A stretch of DNA of 64,000 nt from Ideonella_A intermedia_A (GTDB lineage: Bacteria > Pseudomonadota > Gammaproteobacteria > Burkholderiales > Burkholderiaceae_C). The notes beneath the pieces were generated by a model that had not been told where the DNA came from, did not search any database, and saw nothing but the letters and a program-made list of their open reading frames with translations. The stretch is taken from the NCBI GenBank assembly GCA_943370175.1, contig CALRPU020000030.1:1-64000 (forward strand), in the 5' to 3' direction. A program made the translations under genes and the position numbers. Positions 1-8,622 of the stretch are shown here, in pieces; the first letter of the stretch is position 1, and the number at the start of each line of letters is the position of its first letter.

Positions 1-1155
1 GGCCTCGGCGGCGTGACTGGCAGCGCGCTCGCGCTCCAGTGTGACTTCGCGGCGGGCGCGCTCGGCGTCCTGTCGGGTCTGCTCGGCTTCCACCCGGGTG
101 ATGAACAGCGCGGACTGCGCCTTCAGCTGCGCCACCGCCCGGCCACGCTCAAGGCGTTCGTACTGCTCAAGCTGCTCCAGCGCTTCATCGGTCCGGCCCA
201 GCCGTCGGCAGGCGCGGTACAGCGCGTGGTGCGTGCGCACCAGCGTGGCCCGCGGGCCCTGGCCTTCGACCTGCTGCAGCAGGCTGCGCAGCAGGCGGCA
301 GGCCTTGTCGGGGTGGCCTTCGGCCAGCAGCAGTTCGCCCAGCGAGCACCGGATGCGCCACACCTGCGCCAGGTTGCCGCCGGACTCGCCGCGCTCCAGC
401 GCGTCTTCCAGGCGCTCGCGCGCCTCGGCGAGGTCGCCGCGGTGCAACAGCACCTCGCCCAGGTTGCCGATGATGAACACGTGGAAATAAGGGTCGGCCA
501 CCTTGGGCAGCAGGGCCTGCGCTTCGCGGGCGAAGCCCAGCGCGCGGCCGAGTGCCGCCTGCGCCTGGCCGTCGTCCTCGCTGACGCGCAGCAGGTAGAA
601 GGCGCCGATGGCCACCGCGCACAAGTTGTTCAAGGTGCTCAGCAGCAGCTGCGGGTCGTCCAGCTGACGGGCGCTGACCAGCGCATCGCCCATCAGGCGC
701 TCGGCTTGCCAGGGGTCGCCCATGCGCTCAAAACACGCCCCCAGCGCCGCTTGCGCCAGCGACAGATGACGGGCGTTGCCGATCTGCTGGGCGAGCGCAA
801 AGCCCAGGTTGCCATGGCGCAGCGCCAGTTCATGGCGCCCGAGTTCGCAGCCTGCCAAGACCAGCCAGCGCATCAACTCGAACCGAACCTCGTGCTGGCC
901 GTCCGGGCCGAGCAGCGGCAGCACCTGCTGGGCGACGTCGATCAGCGCGTGCAGCGCACCCTGGCGCATCAGGAACAGGCACAGCAGGTGGCCGGCGGCG
1001 ATGCGGTCGGATGGGTCCACGCCGGGCTCGGCGGCCAAGGCCCAGGCGCGCTCGGCGTGGCTGCGGCCTTCGGTCAGCGCGGACGCGTCGCGCGCGGTGC
1101 GGGCGGCGGCCAACAGCGCGGCGACGGTGGGGGGAATGGTGGCGGTCGATGGCAT
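1..1155 (-). CDS. TPR-repeat signalling protein, N-terminal part (cut by window edge)
   Basis: This minus-strand frame is open for 385 codons from ATG at 1155 to the window edge without a stop, so the C-terminus is missing. The visible part is a helical tetratricopeptide-like array (repeated A-L-G-x-C/L and Y-x-x-L-x-x-A patterns). It passes into a charged coiled coil at about residues 345-385, rich in Glu, Arg and Ala. TPR array plus coiled coil is the usual front half of TPR-GGDEF diguanylate cyclases, TPR adenylate cyclases or TPR histidine kinases. The output domain lies outside the window, so the function is unproven. No signal peptide is seen, so it is probably cytoplasmic. It is divergent from the phoX-like gene with 89 bases between start codons. 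Confidence 0.75.
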   Translation of the reverse strand, partial: MPSTATIPPTVAALLAAARTARDASALTEGRSHAERAWALAAEPGVDPSDRIAAGHLLCLFLMRQGALHALIDVAQQVLPLLGPDGQHEVRFELMRWLVLAGCELGRHELALRHGNLGFALAQQIGNARHLSLAQAALGACFERMGDPWQAERLMGDALVSARQLDDPQLLLSTLNNLCAVAIGAFYLLRVSEDDGQAQAALGRALGFAREAQALLPKVADPYFHVFIIGNLGEVLLHRGDLAEARERLEDALERGESGGNLAQVWRIRCSLGELLLAEGHPDKACRLLRSLLQQVEGQGPRATLVRTHHALYRACRRLGRTDEALEQLEQYERLERGRAVAQLKAQSALFITRVEAEQTRQDAERARREVTLERERAASHAAEA

Positions 1156-1244
1156 GGCGCGGGCAGGTGAGGGGCTGCCCTGACGACGGCAAGGGCCTCG
1201 ACCCCTTCCCATAATGCACTTTCCCGACGCCGAGCCCTTGACCG

Positions 1245-3200
1245 ATGAACTTCACCGACCCCATCGGCAACCATGCCGACGCGCCCCCTGATGGCGACAT
1301 CCGGGCGCTTGCCGACCCCGCCCGCCGCCGCCTGCTGCGGGGCGGTGTGGCCAGCCTGGGCGCCTTGCTGGTGGCGGGCCTGCCGGCCTGTGCCGGGTTG
1401 CCGCCCAGCGTGGGCGGGTGGCCGGCCTCGGCCCGGGCACTGCTGGGTTTTGCCCCGATCCCCCCGGGCAGCACCGACGCCGTGCAGGTGCCGCCTGGCT
1501 ACCGCGCCGACGTGCTGGTGCCTTGGGGCGAGCCGGTGGGCATGGCCGGCGGGCAACCGGCGTTTCGGCCCGACGCCGGCAACAGCGCCGCCGAGCAGGC
1601 CCTGCAACTGGGCATGCACCACGATGGCCTGCAGTTCATGGCGCTGCCGGCGGCGGCCGCCGCCCAGCGCGGCCTGCTGGTGATCAACCACGAGTACACC
1701 GACGACGGCTTGTTGCACCCCGGCGGCATGCGGCCATGGACGGCCGAGAAGGTCCGCAAGTCTCAAGCCGCCCACGGCGTGTCCGTGGTCGAGGTGGCGC
1801 GGGACGCGGCAGGCCGCTGGCAGGCGGTGCGGCCGTCGCGGTGGGCGCGGCGCATCACCGCCAGCACCCCGTGCGAGGTGAGCGGGCCCGCGGCCGGGCA
1901 CCGCCTGATGCGCACCGCCTTCGACCCCAGCGGCACGCAGGTGGCCGGCACGATCAACAACTGCGGCAGCGGCCTGACGCCATGGGGCACCGTGCTGGTG
2001 GGCGAGGAAAACATCAACTTCTACTTCGACGGCGGCACCGCCCCGGACGCCGACCAGCGCCGTTACGGCCTGCAGCCCACCGGCTTCTTCCGCTGGGGCG
2101 AGCACGACGCGCGCTTCGACGCACGCCGCCACCCGAACGAATTTCACCGCCACGGCTGGATCGTCGAGCTGAACCCGCTCGACCCCACCGCCGCGCCGAT
2201 CAAGCGCACCGCGCTCGGCCGCGCCATGCACGAAGGCGCCTGGGTGGCCCTGACCCGCCGTGGCCGCGCGGTGGTGTATTCGGGCGAAGACTCGCGCTTC
2301 GAATACATCTACCGCTTCGTCAGCCGCGACCCGGTGGCGCCGGCCACCGCCACGCTGAGCGCCGCGCAGGCCAACCGCTCGCTGCTGGACCACGGCACGC
2401 TGTTCGTGGCCCGCTTTGACGCCGACGGCCGCGGGCGTTGGCTGCCGCTGGTGCACGGCCAGGGCCCGCTGACGGCGGCCAACGGCTTTGCCGACCAGGG
2501 CGAGGTGCTCATCAAGGCCCGCCAGGCCTGCGACCTGCTGCAGGCCACGCGCATGGACCGGCCCGAGTGGATCGCCATCAACCCCCACACCCGCGAGGTC
2601 TGCTGCGCGCTGACCAACAACCCGCTGCGCGGCGAGCCCGGCCAGCCCGGCGTCGACGCGGCCAACCCCCGCGCGCGCAACGTGATGGGCCACATCATCC
2701 GCTGGACCGAAGACGGTGACCACGACGGCGACACCCTGCGCTGGGACCACCTGCTGCTGGCCGGCGACCCGGCCAGCGACCGGCCCGAGGCGCGCGGCAA
2801 CGTGCAAGGCGACGCCTTCGCCTGCCCCGACGGCCTGATGATGGACGCGCGCGGCGTGCTGTGGGTGTCCACCGACGTGCACACCGGCGCGCTCGGCCAG
2901 GGCGAATTTGCCCGGCTGGGCCACAACCAGCTGCTCGCCTGCGACCCGCGCACCGGCGAAGTCCGGCGCTTCTTGACCGGCCCGCCCGGCGCCGAGATCG
3001 CCGGCACCACGGTCACCCCAGACGGCCGCACGCTGTTCGTCAACGTCCAGCACCCCGGCGAGCCGGACACCGACCGCAGCGACCCCGCCGTGCCGGGCCG
3101 CCATTCCACCTGGCCCGCGCCGGGCGCGGGCGACCAGGCGCGGCCGCGGTCGGCCACCGTGGTGGTGCGGCGGCTGGATGGGGGCGTGATCGGGACCTGA
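1245..3200 (+). CDS. PhoX-family (DUF839) phosphatase
   Basis: A 651-aa secreted protein of the PhoX/DUF839 family, whose characterised members are calcium- and iron-dependent periplasmic alkaline phosphatases that release phosphate from organic esters. The N-terminus carries a run of arginines followed by a hydrophobic segment (residues ~27-50), which fits Tat export. 'LPACAG' near residue 48 could be a lipobox or simply the cleavage region. Family landmarks are NHEYTDDG near residue 148, NNCGSG and PWGTVLVGEENINFYF near 238-263, and the GEDSRFEYIYRF segment near 345. The start is ATG 1245, and a -10-like CATAAT lies at 1210-1215. The asparaginase gene follows 89 bases downstream on the same strand. 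A pho box was not recognised, so phosphate control is not shown. Confidence 0.88.
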   Translation: MNFTDPIGNHADAPPDGDIRALADPARRRLLRGGVASLGALLVAGLPACAGLPPSVGGWPASARALLGFAPIPPGSTDAVQVPPGYRADVLVPWGEPVGMAGGQPAFRPDAGNSAAEQALQLGMHHDGLQFMALPAAAAAQRGLLVINHEYTDDGLLHPGGMRPWTAEKVRKSQAAHGVSVVEVARDAAGRWQAVRPSRWARRITASTPCEVSGPAAGHRLMRTAFDPSGTQVAGTINNCGSGLTPWGTVLVGEENINFYFDGGTAPDADQRRYGLQPTGFFRWGEHDARFDARRHPNEFHRHGWIVELNPLDPTAAPIKRTALGRAMHEGAWVALTRRGRAVVYSGEDSRFEYIYRFVSRDPVAPATATLSAAQANRSLLDHGTLFVARFDADGRGRWLPLVHGQGPLTAANGFADQGEVLIKARQACDLLQATRMDRPEWIAINPHTREVCCALTNNPLRGEPGQPGVDAANPRARNVMGHIIRWTEDGDHDGDTLRWDHLLLAGDPASDRPEARGNVQGDAFACPDGLMMDARGVLWVSTDVHTGALGQGEFARLGHNQLLACDPRTGEVRRFLTGPPGAEIAGTTVTPDGRTLFVNVQHPGEPDTDRSDPAVPGRHSTWPAPGAGDQARPRSATVVVRRLDGGVIGT

Positions 3201-3289
3201 GGCGGGGCCGGCCCGCGGCTGGCCCGGGGCGTGCATGGGCTTGCCCGGCGCCCGGCGTTCGGGCGCCGACCCAGGACGGAGCCTTCACG

Positions 3290-4399
3290 ATGAACCACCT
3301 TTCCCCTGCATTGCCGCGCGCGGCCCGGGCCCTCTGGGCCACCGCCGCGCTGATCGCCAGCGTCACCGCACTGCCCGCGCGCGCCCAGACGGCCGCGGCC
3401 CCGCCGCCCAAGCCCACCGTGGTCATCGTCGCCACCGGCGGCACCATCGCCGGGGCCGGCGCGTCCGCCTTGAACAGCGCCACCTACCAGGCGGCCAAGG
3501 TGCCGGTGGACAAGCTGATCGCTGGCGTGCCCGAGCTGGCCAGCGTGGCCAACGTGCGCGGCGAGCAGGCCTTTCAGATCGCGTCGGAAAGTTTCACCAA
3601 CGACAAGCTGGTGACGCTGGCCAAGCGCGTGTCCGCGCTGGCCAAGGACCCCGAGGTCAGCGGCGTGGTCGTCACCCACGGCACCGACACGCTGGAAGAG
3701 ACCTCCTTCTTCCTGAACCTGGTGGTGCGCACCGACAAGCCCATCGTCGTGGTGGGCTCGATGCGCCCGGGCAGCGCGATGTCGGCCGACGGCATGCTGA
3801 ACCTGTACGACGCGGTGGTGCTGGCGGCCTCGCCCAGCGCCCGCGGCAAGGGCGTGCTGGTGGCGATGAACGACGACATCCTGTCCGGCCGCGACGCCAG
3901 CAAGCGCGTCAACATCAAGACCAGCGCCTTCTCCAGCCCCTGGGGCGCGCTGGGCATGATCGTCGAGGGCAAGACCTACTGGTTCCGCAGCCTCGCCAAG
4001 CGCCACACCGCCGGCTCGGAGTTCGACATCGACGCCATCGACAGCCTGCCCGAGGTCGCCATCGTCTACGGCTCGGGCAACATGAACACCGAGCTCTACG
4101 ACGCGGCCGTGAAAGGCGGCGCCAAGGTCATCATTCACGCCGGCACGGGCAATGGCTCGGTGCCGAACTACGCGGTGGACAAGCTCAAGGCGCTGCGCGC
4201 CGCCGGCGTGATGATCGTGCGGTCCAGCCGGGTGGGCGAAGGCGGCTTCGTGCTGCGCAACGCCGAACAGCCCGACGACCAGTACGACTGGGTCGTGGCG
4301 CACGACCTGAACCCCCAGAAGGCCAAGATCCTGGCCGCGGTGGCCATGACCAAGAAGCCGACCACGGCGGAGTTGCAGCGCATGTTCTGGGAGTATTGA
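3290..4399 (+). CDS. ansB: Periplasmic type II L-asparaginase
   Basis: A 369-aa asparaginase/glutaminase-type amidohydrolase that converts L-asparagine to aspartate and ammonia. A signal peptide ending in LPARAQ (residues ~1-30) places it in the periplasm, as for type II enzymes. The two catalytic signatures are intact: TGGTIAG at 49-55 (Thr52 nucleophile) and HGTDTLEET at 130-138 (Thr132/Asp133). A lysine at the expected spacing (SGRDASKR) probably supplies the third catalytic residue. ATG 3290 is chosen because the frame upstream lacks protein-like composition and the signal peptide begins here. Substrate preference (Asn versus Gln) cannot be read from sequence alone. The 247 bases after it (4400-4646) show nothing recognisable. 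Confidence 0.9.
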   Translation: MNHLSPALPRAARALWATAALIASVTALPARAQTAAAPPPKPTVVIVATGGTIAGAGASALNSATYQAAKVPVDKLIAGVPELASVANVRGEQAFQIASESFTNDKLVTLAKRVSALAKDPEVSGVVVTHGTDTLEETSFFLNLVVRTDKPIVVVGSMRPGSAMSADGMLNLYDAVVLAASPSARGKGVLVAMNDDILSGRDASKRVNIKTSAFSSPWGALGMIVEGKTYWFRSLAKRHTAGSEFDIDAIDSLPEVAIVYGSGNMNTELYDAAVKGGAKVIIHAGTGNGSVPNYAVDKLKALRAAGVMIVRSSRVGEGGFVLRNAEQPDDQYDWVVAHDLNPQKAKILAAVAMTKKPTTAELQRMFWEY

Positions 4400-4646
4400 G
4401 TCGGTCGCGCAGCAGCCCGGCACCCTGGTCCGGCGCGAGCCGTCGCCGCGAGGACAGATCCACGCATGGCGTCCAGCGAGCCACTGGCCAACTGGCGCAT
4501 CTGAGGGGCTGAAGCGGACTCAAGGGCGTGAATGCCGGCTGCTGCGGACATGGCGAAACCCATGCATCCACGTCAGTGGGTCTGACGACGGCTGGACGCC
4601 GGCCGGCGCAAGGCGCTGTTCGACCGTGGTGGCGCCCGCCTCCGCC

Positions 4647-5204
4647 TCAGTTCGGCACGTGCCGATTCCCCGCCTTCTTGTAGCGGTCCAGAGCCTCTTG
4701 CAGGTCCTTCTGCTCCTCGCAGCCGTTGCACACCTTGGTGAGGGTGGCCAGGCGCTCTTCGGCGCGGGCGGTGTCGCCCTTCATCAGGTACAGCTCGCCG
4801 CTGTATTCCAGGGCGCCCCGGTGGCTCGGGTTCAGGCGCAGCGCCTCGTTGTAGTGGGTTTCGGCGCCGGCCAGGTCGGGCGTGGCCTGCTTGCGCAGCA
4901 CGTAGCCCATCAGGTTGTTCCAGTCGGCGTCGCCGCGGGCGTTGAGCTTCTTCAGCTCGGCCAGCGCGGCGGGCCATTGCTTGGCGGCGATCTGGGCGCG
5001 GGCGGCGGCCAGTGGCTGGGCGGCGGCGGCCGGGCGCGACGGCGGCGCGTCGTCGGCGGCCAGCGTCACCATCGGCGCGGCCGTGGTAGCGGCGACCACG
5101 GCGAACAGGGCGCCGAGGCGGGCCCATGGTGTCGACCGGGCCAGCGGCTGCGCTGGGGTCGGCTGAGCGCGGTGGGACAGGGTGGGGGACGGTACAGCGT
5201 GCAT
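4647..5204 (-). CDS. Secreted TPR protein with C-terminal CxxC
   Basis: A 185-aa protein with an N-terminal hydrophobic signal segment (LGALFAVVAATTAAP, around residues 30-45), then at least three TPR-like units (for example AETHYNEALRLNPSHRGA). The C-terminus holds a CNGC motif followed by a helix of charged residues. TPR units of this kind mediate protein-protein contacts in the periplasm. The CxxC pair could form a disulfide. ATG 5204 is preferred over the in-frame start at 5243 because GAGG lies five bases upstream of it. No partner is suggested by the neighbourhood. It is divergent from yegD. Confidence 0.75.
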   Translation of the reverse strand: MHAVPSPTLSHRAQPTPAQPLARSTPWARLGALFAVVAATTAAPMVTLAADDAPPSRPAAAAQPLAAARAQIAAKQWPAALAELKKLNARGDADWNNLMGYVLRKQATPDLAGAETHYNEALRLNPSHRGALEYSGELYLMKGDTARAEERLATLTKVCNGCEEQKDLQEALDRYKKAGNRHVPN

Positions 5205-5269
5205 CGAAACCTCATGGGATGGCCAGGGCCGCCGCAGGACCACGGCGACCAGCGCGCAGTGTGCGGCCT

Positions 5270-5298
5270 TTCGATGCCCCTGTCCCAGCCCCTACAAT
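5270..5298 (+). promoter_or_regulatory. Sigma70-type promoter of yegD
   Basis: TTCGAT (5270-5275), a 17-base spacer and TACAAT (5293-5298), 44 bases before the yegD start codon. The -10 is a near-consensus hexamer of the kind common in Burkholderiales, while the -35 matches only partly. Confidence 0.5.
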
Positions 5299-5341
5299 CC
5301 CGCCCCCGCCGGGCGCCTCCCGGGCTCGACAGGACCCCCGC

Positions 5342-6676
5342 ATGACCCCCGACCGCGCCAATTTCTGCGCCATCGACTTTGGCACCTCCAACTCGGCCAT
5401 CGCCGTGCCGGTGCCCCCGCACATGACGGCGGCCGAGCCCGGGTCGCCCGCCGCCGAGATGGCGCTGGTGCCGCTCGAAGGCGAGCACCGCACCATGCCC
5501 ACCGCCGTCTTCTACTTCGTCGACGGCCCGGAGAACGACGGCCCGCCGCGCGCCTTCGGCCGCGCTGCGGTGGCCGCTTATGTGGACGGTCTGGACGGCC
5601 GGCTGATGCGCTCGATGAAGAGCATCCTCGGCTCGGGCCTGGTCGACCAGACCACCGACGTGGGCGGCGGCCGCGGCGTCAAGTACCTCGACATCATCGC
5701 CGGCTACCTGCTGCACCTGAAGCGCCGGGCCGAGGCCCGCACCGGCCGCCCCATCGAACGCGCCGTGCTGGGCCGCCCGGTGTTCTTCGTCGACGACGAC
5801 CCGGTGCGCGACGCCCAGGCGCAGGCCTCGCTGCAGGCGGCGGCCGAGCGCGTGGGCTTCAAGGAGGTGCGATTCCAGTTCGAGCCCATCGCCGCGGCCT
5901 TCGACCACGAGCGCAGCGTCCAGGGCGAGGAAATCGTGCTGGTCGCCGACATCGGCGGCGGCACCTCGGACTTTTCGGTGGTGCGCGTGGGCGGGCCGCA
6001 GGCCGCGCGCCTGGACCGGCGCGAGGACGTGCTGGCCAACCACGGGGTGCACATCGCCGGCACCGACTTCGACCGCCGCATCGAGCTGGCCCAGTTGCTG
6101 CCCAAGCTGGGCTACCGCGCCCACGGCCCCAGCGTCGCGGGCGCGCCGCCGCGCGAGGTGCCCAGCACGGTCTACTTCGACCTCGCCACCTGGCACCTGA
6201 TCAACACCGTCTACACGCCCCAGCGCGTGGCCGAGCTGCGCAACATGCGCAGCTACTACGCCAACCCGCTGCACCACCAGCGTCTGATGACGGTGGTCAC
6301 CGAGCGCCTGGGCCATGAGCTGATGGCCCGTGCCGAGCAGGCCAAGATCGACGTGGCCGCGGGCGGGGACACCCGCATCGACCTGGGCCTGGTGGAACAC
6401 CGCCTGGCGGTGCTGCTGGACGAGCCCGCGGCCGTGGCGGCCATCGACGCCGACATCGAGCGCATCGTTGACGCCGCGCGGGTCACGGTGGCGCAGGCAG
6501 GGCTGACCCCGCAGCGCATCGCCACGCTGTTCTTCACGGGCGGGTCGACCGGCTTGCGGCTGTTGTCGGAACGCATCGCGGCGGCCTTCCCCCACGCCCG
6601 GGTGGTGCGCGGCGACCGCTTTGCCAGCGTCGCCACCGGGCTGGGCCTGCACGCGGCGCGGTGCTTTGCGGATTGA
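5342..6676 (+). CDS. yegD: Hsp70-like protein YegD
   Basis: A 444-aa actin/Hsp70-fold ATPase of the YegD family (E. coli YegD is about 450 aa). The phosphate-binding loops are present: DFGTSNSAIAV near the N-terminus, DIGGGTSDFSVV in the middle and FTGGSTGLRLL near the C-terminus. The substrate-binding domain and EEVD tail of DnaK are absent, as expected for this family, so it is an ATPase module without the peptide lid. Its cellular role is not settled. The start ATG 5342 lies 44 bases after the predicted -10, and the upstream in-frame extension has no protein character. No chaperone partner (DnaJ/GrpE type) lies nearby. Confidence 0.9.
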   Translation: MTPDRANFCAIDFGTSNSAIAVPVPPHMTAAEPGSPAAEMALVPLEGEHRTMPTAVFYFVDGPENDGPPRAFGRAAVAAYVDGLDGRLMRSMKSILGSGLVDQTTDVGGGRGVKYLDIIAGYLLHLKRRAEARTGRPIERAVLGRPVFFVDDDPVRDAQAQASLQAAAERVGFKEVRFQFEPIAAAFDHERSVQGEEIVLVADIGGGTSDFSVVRVGGPQAARLDRREDVLANHGVHIAGTDFDRRIELAQLLPKLGYRAHGPSVAGAPPREVPSTVYFDLATWHLINTVYTPQRVAELRNMRSYYANPLHHQRLMTVVTERLGHELMARAEQAKIDVAAGGDTRIDLGLVEHRLAVLLDEPAAVAAIDADIERIVDAARVTVAQAGLTPQRIATLFFTGGSTGLRLLSERIAAAFPHARVVRGDRFASVATGLGLHAARCFAD

Positions 6677-6700
6677 GGCGGGCTTGCCTGCCCTGCGGGC

Positions 6701-7519
6701 TCAGCGCGGGCGGCGCCCGCCCGATCCGCCGCCGGGCCGCCCACCACGCGCCGCGGGACCGGTCCGCGTGACCACCGGCCGGCCCAGGTCGGCCAACAGC
6801 AGCGTGGCGCGCACCAGTTCTTCCACGGCCACGCCGAGGTTTTCCGGCGGCTCCAGCTGCTCGATGGCTTCAAGGATGTCGTCGGCGTCTTCCAGGTCGT
6901 CGGGGTCCAGGTGGCGGTACAGCAGCACCAGCGCGTCGTTGAGCGCCGGCCCGCCGCGGTCCATCAAGGCCGGAAAGTGGTCCAGCGCCGTCACGAAGCC
7001 GGCCACCCAGGGGTAGACCGCCTCGACCTCGGCGGGGGTGTCCTCGCCGTGGTCCTCGTCCACGCCCTCGCCCTCGCCTCGGTCGGGGGCGGTGCGGCGG
7101 GCCTCGTCGGGGTCAAGGTCCAGCTCGAACACCCAGGGGTCGAACCAGTCGCGGCGGGCGATCGCCGCGTCCAGTTCGGCGTGGCGGCGCTGGGCCAGGC
7201 GGTGGATGGCGCCGGCCGGAAAGCCGGGCGGCAGCGGCCGGCCGTCCGCGTCCGTGACGAACGGCAGCCAGCGGCTGTCGGGCACCCGCTGCGGCTGCAC
7301 CAGCACCCCGCACAGGAAGCCGTCCAGCATGGTCACGTCCAGCGGTTCCAGTGGCGCGGGCACTTGATCGAGCAGGGCCTGCAGGTCGTCGAGTTCGGCC
7401 TCGCTCAACGGCTGCACTGGCGCGGCGTGGGCAACGGGCTGAGGTGGGCGCGGGGCCGCCCTTCGGGCGGGTGGCTGGGGCGGTCGCTGCGGGGGACGCT
7501 GGGGAGGTCGGCTGGCCAT
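6701..7519 (-). CDS. UPF0149 (YecA/YgfB-like) protein without SEC-C
   Basis: A 272-aa member of the UPF0149 family. The core starts near residue 38 with a short acidic helix and the signature EPLDVTMLDGFLCGVLVQP, followed by WLPFV, an acidic insert and YPWVAGFVTALDHFP. The first ~30 residues are a low-complexity Pro/Arg/Gln segment, and the end is Gly/Arg-rich. Many family members carry a C-terminal zinc-binding SEC-C motif, but this copy ends in GGGSGGRRPR with no cysteines there. A paralogue at 60923-61759 keeps the SEC-C motif. The function of the family is unknown. It is followed on the same strand, upstream in transcription, by the HDOD gene (52-base gap). Confidence 0.85.
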   Translation of the reverse strand: MASRPPQRPPQRPPQPPARRAAPRPPQPVAHAAPVQPLSEAELDDLQALLDQVPAPLEPLDVTMLDGFLCGVLVQPQRVPDSRWLPFVTDADGRPLPPGFPAGAIHRLAQRRHAELDAAIARRDWFDPWVFELDLDPDEARRTAPDRGEGEGVDEDHGEDTPAEVEAVYPWVAGFVTALDHFPALMDRGGPALNDALVLLYRHLDPDDLEDADDILEAIEQLEPPENLGVAVEELVRATLLLADLGRPVVTRTGPAARGGRPGGGSGGRRPR

Positions 7520-7571
7520 GCCCGAGCTTAAGCCCTGCGGCCGGCCCGGTGCGGTGGCGCCGGGCCGGGGG

Positions 7572-8453
7572 TCAGACCGCGTCCAGCACGAAGAAGACCT
7601 GTTCCTCCCAGTGCGTCAGCTCGGCCTGGTCGATGTGCAACCAGCCCATCGCGGCCTCGGCGTGGTCGACCCAGTCGCGCTCCGGGTCCAGGCCCTCGTG
7701 GCGGCGCATCAGGTGTTCGGCCACGAGGCTCGCGGCCATCAGCGTCTGCACCTCGGGCTCGACGGATTCGCCGCCCAGTGCGCTCAGGTCGTGGTGCAGG
7801 CGGATCGCCGCCACCACCGTGGGCGAGACCTGCCACACCTTGGCGACCAGCGCCCCCACCACGGTGTGGTCGGTGCGGTGGTTGGCGTTTTCAGTGGCGG
7901 TGAAGCTGCGGTCGCGCCGCGCGCGGGCCTCGACCAGCGTGCCGCCATAGCCTTTCATGCTTTGCAGCAGCACCGGCAGGCCGACGTGGCAGAACAGGCC
8001 GCAGGTGTGCGCCAGGTCGGGCGACAGGCCGGGCAGGTGCTCGGCGATGAAGGCCATCGCCACCGCCTGCTTGGCGGCCCGCTCCCAGAAGCGCTGCAGG
8101 TGGGGGCTGTCCACCTTGATGCTGCGCTGCACGAGGAAGCCGGTCAGCAGCGCGGCCGTGTTGCGCAGCCCCAGGCGGTTCATGGCCTGGCCGATGGTGG
8201 CCACCGGTTGGCCGACGGCGTGCAGCGGGCTGTTGGCGGCGCGCATCAGCGTGGCGGCCATGGCCACGTCGCTGCTGGCGATGCGGGCGACCGCGTTCAG
8301 GTCGGGTTCGGGCTGGGCCAAGGCGTCCTGCAGGCGCAGCAGCAGGTCGGGGCAAGGGGGAATGACGAGTTGCTGCAGCGGGCCGCGGCGGCGCGCCTGG
8401 TCAAGTTCGTCCTGGATGTCGGCGCTGCGCGAGCGCATCAAGGTGGTGGTCAT
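7572..8453 (-). CDS. HDOD-domain protein
   Basis: A 293-aa cytoplasmic protein made almost entirely of one HDOD domain (about residues 25-225). This domain is related to HD phosphohydrolases but lacks their paired His-Asp metal site, and acts in signalling scaffolds of motility, biofilm and c-di-GMP systems. Visible family features are the LLRLQDALAQPEPDL entry helix, IASSDVAMAATLMRAANSP and the IGQAMNRLGLRN segment. No GGDEF, EAL or receiver domain is fused. ATG 8453 has GGACCTCCC upstream, a modest ribosome-binding site. It precedes the UPF0149 gene on the same strand and is divergent from the beta-propeller lipoprotein gene. Confidence 0.85.
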   Translation of the reverse strand: MTTTLMRSRSADIQDELDQARRRGPLQQLVIPPCPDLLLRLQDALAQPEPDLNAVARIASSDVAMAATLMRAANSPLHAVGQPVATIGQAMNRLGLRNTAALLTGFLVQRSIKVDSPHLQRFWERAAKQAVAMAFIAEHLPGLSPDLAHTCGLFCHVGLPVLLQSMKGYGGTLVEARARRDRSFTATENANHRTDHTVVGALVAKVWQVSPTVVAAIRLHHDLSALGGESVEPEVQTLMAASLVAEHLMRRHEGLDPERDWVDHAEAAMGWLHIDQAELTHWEEQVFFVLDAV

Positions 8454-8622
8454 GGGAGGTCCGGGTGGCTACGAGTGGTATCGGTCACTCGGCGGCGTGG
8501 CTGAAGCCGAAATTTGGGCGCGACGCGCGCGTTCACCCGGTTCACCCCGTTCGCCACGGTGGCGCGTGTCAGTTCGGGTGCGTCGTGACTGCACACTTGT
8601 CCACCAGCCTCGGGAGCCCTTG

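Noticed and set aside
13..1170. Plus-strand 385-codon frame opposite the TPR protein
   Set aside because: The minus-strand frame has a clear TPR/coiled-coil pattern and stays open to the edge; the plus frame is a Gln/Ala/Arg-rich shadow.
1074..3236. 720-codon minus-strand frame opposite the PhoX gene
   Set aside because: Composition is Ala/Gly/Arg/His-rich without motifs, typical of antisense frames in GC-rich DNA; the PhoX frame has family motifs.
3201..3240. GC-rich hairpin after the PhoX gene as a terminator
   Set aside because: Pairing is ambiguous and there is no T-run, so not listed.
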